DNA of 64,000 nt, taken from positions 1,612,001 through 1,676,000 of the forward strand of contig NZ_JAICDG010000001.1 of NCBI RefSeq assembly GCF_022751215.1, written 5' to 3'. Below, one piece after another: positions 62,117 to 64,000 of this stretch. The notes below the pieces were generated by a model that searched no databases, was not told the origin of the DNA, and saw only the letters and a program-made list of their open reading frames with translations. Position 1 is the stretch's first letter. The number at the start of each line of letters is the position of its first letter. The DNA comes from Actinomadura terrae (lineage in GTDB: Bacteria > Actinomycetota > Actinomycetes > Streptosporangiales > Streptosporangiaceae). A program made the translations under genes and the position numbers.

Positions 62117-62515
62117 GTGCCGCTGTCTGAGCACGAGCAGCGCATGCTCGAACAGATCGAGTCGGCGTTGTACGCCGAGGATCCGAAATTCGCCCACGCG
62201 GTCCGATCGACGAATCCCCAGGTCCACTACAAGCGGCGGATCGTGAAGGCGGCCCTCGGCTTCGTGGTCGGCGTGTGCGCGCTGATGGCGGGCCTGGTCA
62301 TGAACGCCGGGACCGTCACGATCGCGATCAGCGTGACCGGCTTCCTGCTCATGGTGGTCTGCTGCGTGTGGGCGCTGACGAGCTGGAAGCGCATGACGGG
62401 CATCGGCAACGAGCCCGCCAGGCGAGGCCGGCAGGGTCGCCAGGGCCGCCCCGCCAAGGCCGGGTTCATGGAGCGCATGGAAGAGCGCTGGCGCCGCCGC
62501 ACCGAGGGCGACTGA
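62117..62515 (+). CDS. DUF3040 membrane protein
   Basis: 132 aa. N-terminal MPLSEHEQRMLEQIESALYAEDPKFA is the DUF3040 hallmark; two hydrophobic helices follow (about 45-90) and then a basic Arg/Gln-rich tail. Conserved in actinobacteria near the division/cell-wall cluster; function unknown. GTG 62117 has GGGAGG five bases before it. TATTCT at 62041-62046 is a possible -10, giving a leader of about 65 bases. Confidence 0.9.
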   Translation: MPLSEHEQRMLEQIESALYAEDPKFAHAVRSTNPQVHYKRRIVKAALGFVVGVCALMAGLVMNAGTVTIAISVTGFLLMVVCCVWALTSWKRMTGIGNEPARRGRQGRQGRPAKAGFMERMEERWRRRTEGD

Positions 62516-62551
62516 CCCTCCCGCGGCTTTCGCCGTCGCCGAGTTCCACGT

Positions 62552-62613
62552 CGTCCTGGCCTGCCACGAGGGCCAGGACGATCTCCTTCGAGGGCCAGGT
62601 TTCCCTGGCCCTC
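62552..62613. terminator. Double hairpin between convergent DUF3040 and transglutaminase genes
   Basis: Hairpin 1: cgtcctggcc (62552-62561) with ggccaggacg (62571-62580). Hairpin 2: gagggccagg (62590-62599), loop tttc, cctggccctc (62604-62613), followed by ttgtgt. All four arms contain cctggcc or ggccagg, so alternative pairings exist. Likely bidirectional terminator. Confidence 0.8.
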
Positions 62614-62672
62614 TTGTGTGACCTTCATCTCATGATCGATGCCCGCCGGGCGGGCCGGGGCGGCGCGGGTCG

Positions 62673-64000
62673 TCAGCGGCGGCGCAGGCGGCGGGGAAGC
62701 TCGTTCAGCCGATCCGACAGCTCCGCCGCGCGGCCCCCGGCCGACCGGAGCGTTCCCCGCGCCTCCGCCATCGTGGACGGCGGCAGCAGCCGGGCCCGCC
62801 AGCGGGCGCGGCGGCCCACCGCCGCGGCGAACGCCTCGCGGACCGTCCGGACGTCGGCGCGCAGCCGCTCCGCCGGGGCCGGCGGCAGCGAGCCCGAGTA
62901 GCGGGCCAGCTCCTCGGCCCGCGCGATGCGGGCGAGGGCCCGCTCGCCCTCGTCGTCGAGGTCCACCAGCTCCCCGAGCCGGCGCGCGGCGGCGCGCGGC
63001 GAGTCGCTCGGCAGCCAGCGCAGGCCGTGGTCGAGCGCGTCGGCGCGCAGCTCCCGCCAGGCCGCGTGCGCGGCGCCCGCGGGGTCGGCGGACGGCCGCG
63101 GCCCCCGCCCCCGCCCCTGGGCGTCCACCGCGGGGCCCGTGTCGTCGACCGGGCCCGAGGCGGGCACCGTCCGCACCGCCAGCACCGCCCAGCGCCGCCG
63201 CCGGGTCAGCGCGCGCAGCACCATCGGCACCGCCAGCAGGGCCAGCACCAGCAGCCCGCCCGCTATCCACGGCACGGCCCACGGCTGCTTCTCGTCCTCC
63301 TCCTGGGCGACGGGCGCGCTCTGCGGGCCCTCGTCGTCCTGCCGGTGGCGCGGCTGCTGACCGTCGTCGTCGGACTCCTCCTCGCGCGGGGTCGGGTTGG
63401 ACGGCGAGCCCGAGGTGCTCTCCGGCCGCTGCCCCGTGCCCGGCGCCGCGGGCTGGCTGTAGACCGGCGTGGTGGCCGTGCCCTGCCCCGACGAGCCCGA
63501 CGGGGTCGGCTCGAACCGCACCCAGCCGGACCCCTCGAAGTACAGCTCCGGCCAGGCGTGCGCGTCGCGGGAGCGGACCGTCCACTCGCCCGGGGCCGTC
63601 TCGGTGCCCGGCGTGTAGCCCATCGCCACCCGCGACGGGATGCCGACGATCCGCGCCAGCAGCGCCATCGCGGCGGCGAACTGCTCGCAGTAGCCGCGCT
63701 TGCTGTGCAGCAGGAAGTCGACCAGGTCGCTGCCGTGCTGCGGCGCGGGCTCGGACAGGTCGTACACGTACTGGCCGGTCTGGGTGAACCAGCGCTGGAG
63801 CCGGACGGCCCGCTCGTGCGCGTTCGTGGCGCCGTCGGTGACCTTCCGGGCCAGGTTCCGGACCTCCTGCGGGACGTTTCTCGGGACGCCCAGGTACCGG
63901 GCGGCGACCTCGGGCGGGTAGGGGTAGTCGGACCCGGCGTCCAGGTCGCCGGGCGTCGGCTGGGCGCGGACGCTCCGCACCGTGTAGCTCCGCCCGCTCG
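62673..64000 (-). CDS. TgpA-type transglutaminase-like membrane protein, 5' part outside window
   Basis: 442 visible residues, open to the window edge. Transglutaminase catalytic triad: SKRGYCEQFAAAMALLARIVGIPSRVAMGYTPG (Cys), RSRDAHAWPELYFEGSGWVRFEPTPS (His and Glu/Asp). Then an acidic, disordered linker (EEESDDDGQQ), one membrane helix (AVPWIAGGLLVLALLAVPMVL) and a DUF4129-like C-terminal domain. The missing N-terminus should carry six membrane helices (TgpA_N). In actinomycetes the gene is usually with a MoxR ATPase and DUF58 protein, expected just beyond the window. Confidence 0.88.
   Translation of the reverse strand, partial: SGRSYTVRSVRAQPTPGDLDAGSDYPYPPEVAARYLGVPRNVPQEVRNLARKVTDGATNAHERAVRLQRWFTQTGQYVYDLSEPAPQHGSDLVDFLLHSKRGYCEQFAAAMALLARIVGIPSRVAMGYTPGTETAPGEWTVRSRDAHAWPELYFEGSGWVRFEPTPSGSSGQGTATTPVYSQPAAPGTGQRPESTSGSPSNPTPREEESDDDGQQPRHRQDDEGPQSAPVAQEEDEKQPWAVPWIAGGLLVLALLAVPMVLRALTRRRRWAVLAVRTVPASGPVDDTGPAVDAQGRGRGPRPSADPAGAAHAAWRELRADALDHGLRWLPSDSPRAAARRLGELVDLDDEGERALARIARAEELARYSGSLPPAPAERLRADVRTVREAFAAAVGRRARWRARLLPPSTMAEARGTLRSAGGRAAELSDRLNELPRRLRRR

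Overview
The window is about 64 kb of very GC-rich DNA. GTG and TTG starts are frequent, genes overlap by four bases (ATGA/GTGA), and the gene content is typically actinobacterial: an SCO1438-type PH-domain gene beside hisG, DUF574 and DUF3040 proteins, an aroC-aroK-aroB-aroQ/pepQ/efp/nusB order, a MatB-like synthetase and an F420-type LLM oxidoreductase. A chromosome of a filamentous actinomycete, perhaps in the Streptosporangiales (Actinomadura-like), fits best; the genus is inference. I see no tRNA, rRNA, CRISPR array, transposase or phage gene.

Layout. 1-3.7 kb: the end of a riboflavin operon (ribM, ribBA, ribH), then hisG and a PH-domain membrane protein. 3.8-7.8 kb: a Uma2-type nuclease, then a minus-strand three-gene sulfur operon (sulfite-oxidase-like enzyme, SBP56 methanethiol oxidase, small membrane protein). 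7.9-11.7 kb: a maturation module for molybdenum hydroxylases (MoxR ATPase, VWA/CoxE, XdhC/CoxF, MocA-like cytidylyltransferase). 11.7-15.4 kb: MarR/hemerythrin pair, NTF2-fold protein, DUF6986 aldolase-like protein, DUF574 methyltransferase. 15.5-19.5 kb: an amide-use locus (formamidase, AmiS/UreI channel, FmdB, an AmiC-like sensor without a signal peptide, divergent MarR). 19.6-34 kb: aldose epimerase; allG-allF-allH homologues (oxamate carbamoyltransferase) divergent from pucR; a uracil/xanthine permease; a three-subunit molybdenum hydroxylase; polysaccharide deacetylase; CoxG. 34-37.4 kb: Pr6Pr-like protein, an ABC exporter, an FKBP, a small secreted Cys-rich protein. 37.6-42.1 kb: hydantoinase A/B and a uridine-kinase-like P-loop protein. 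42.2-47.3 kb: malonyl-CoA synthetase and an ABC exporter with a two-component system. 47.4-51.8 kb: aminotransferase, cyanurate hydrolase/barbiturase-family enzyme, SseB-like protein, A24 peptidase, nitroreductase. 51.9-64 kb: the shikimate operon, a TetR/enoyl-CoA hydratase/LLM insert, pepQ-efp-nusB, methyltransferase, dinB, DUF3040 and the 3' part of a TgpA transglutaminase.

How it works together. The middle of the window is dominated by enzymes that take nitrogen from amides, purines and cyclic ureides: formamidase plus amide channel, purine/pyrimidine permease plus Mo-hydroxylase, oxalurate-type carbamoyl transfer, hydantoinase and a ring-opening amidohydrolase. The Mo-hydroxylase maturation genes lie about 18 kb from the structural genes. 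Three regulators (PucR, AmiC-like sensor, MarR) sit beside this set.

Noncoding signals are rich. At least ten genes start 6-8 bases after a TAnnnT hexamer, suggesting leaderless transcripts. There are several long perfect inverted repeats in front of genes, two arrays of 11-bp repeats in promoter regions, a 60-bp tandem array that forms the 3' end of the Mo-subunit gene, and a MITE-like structured element after the second marR.
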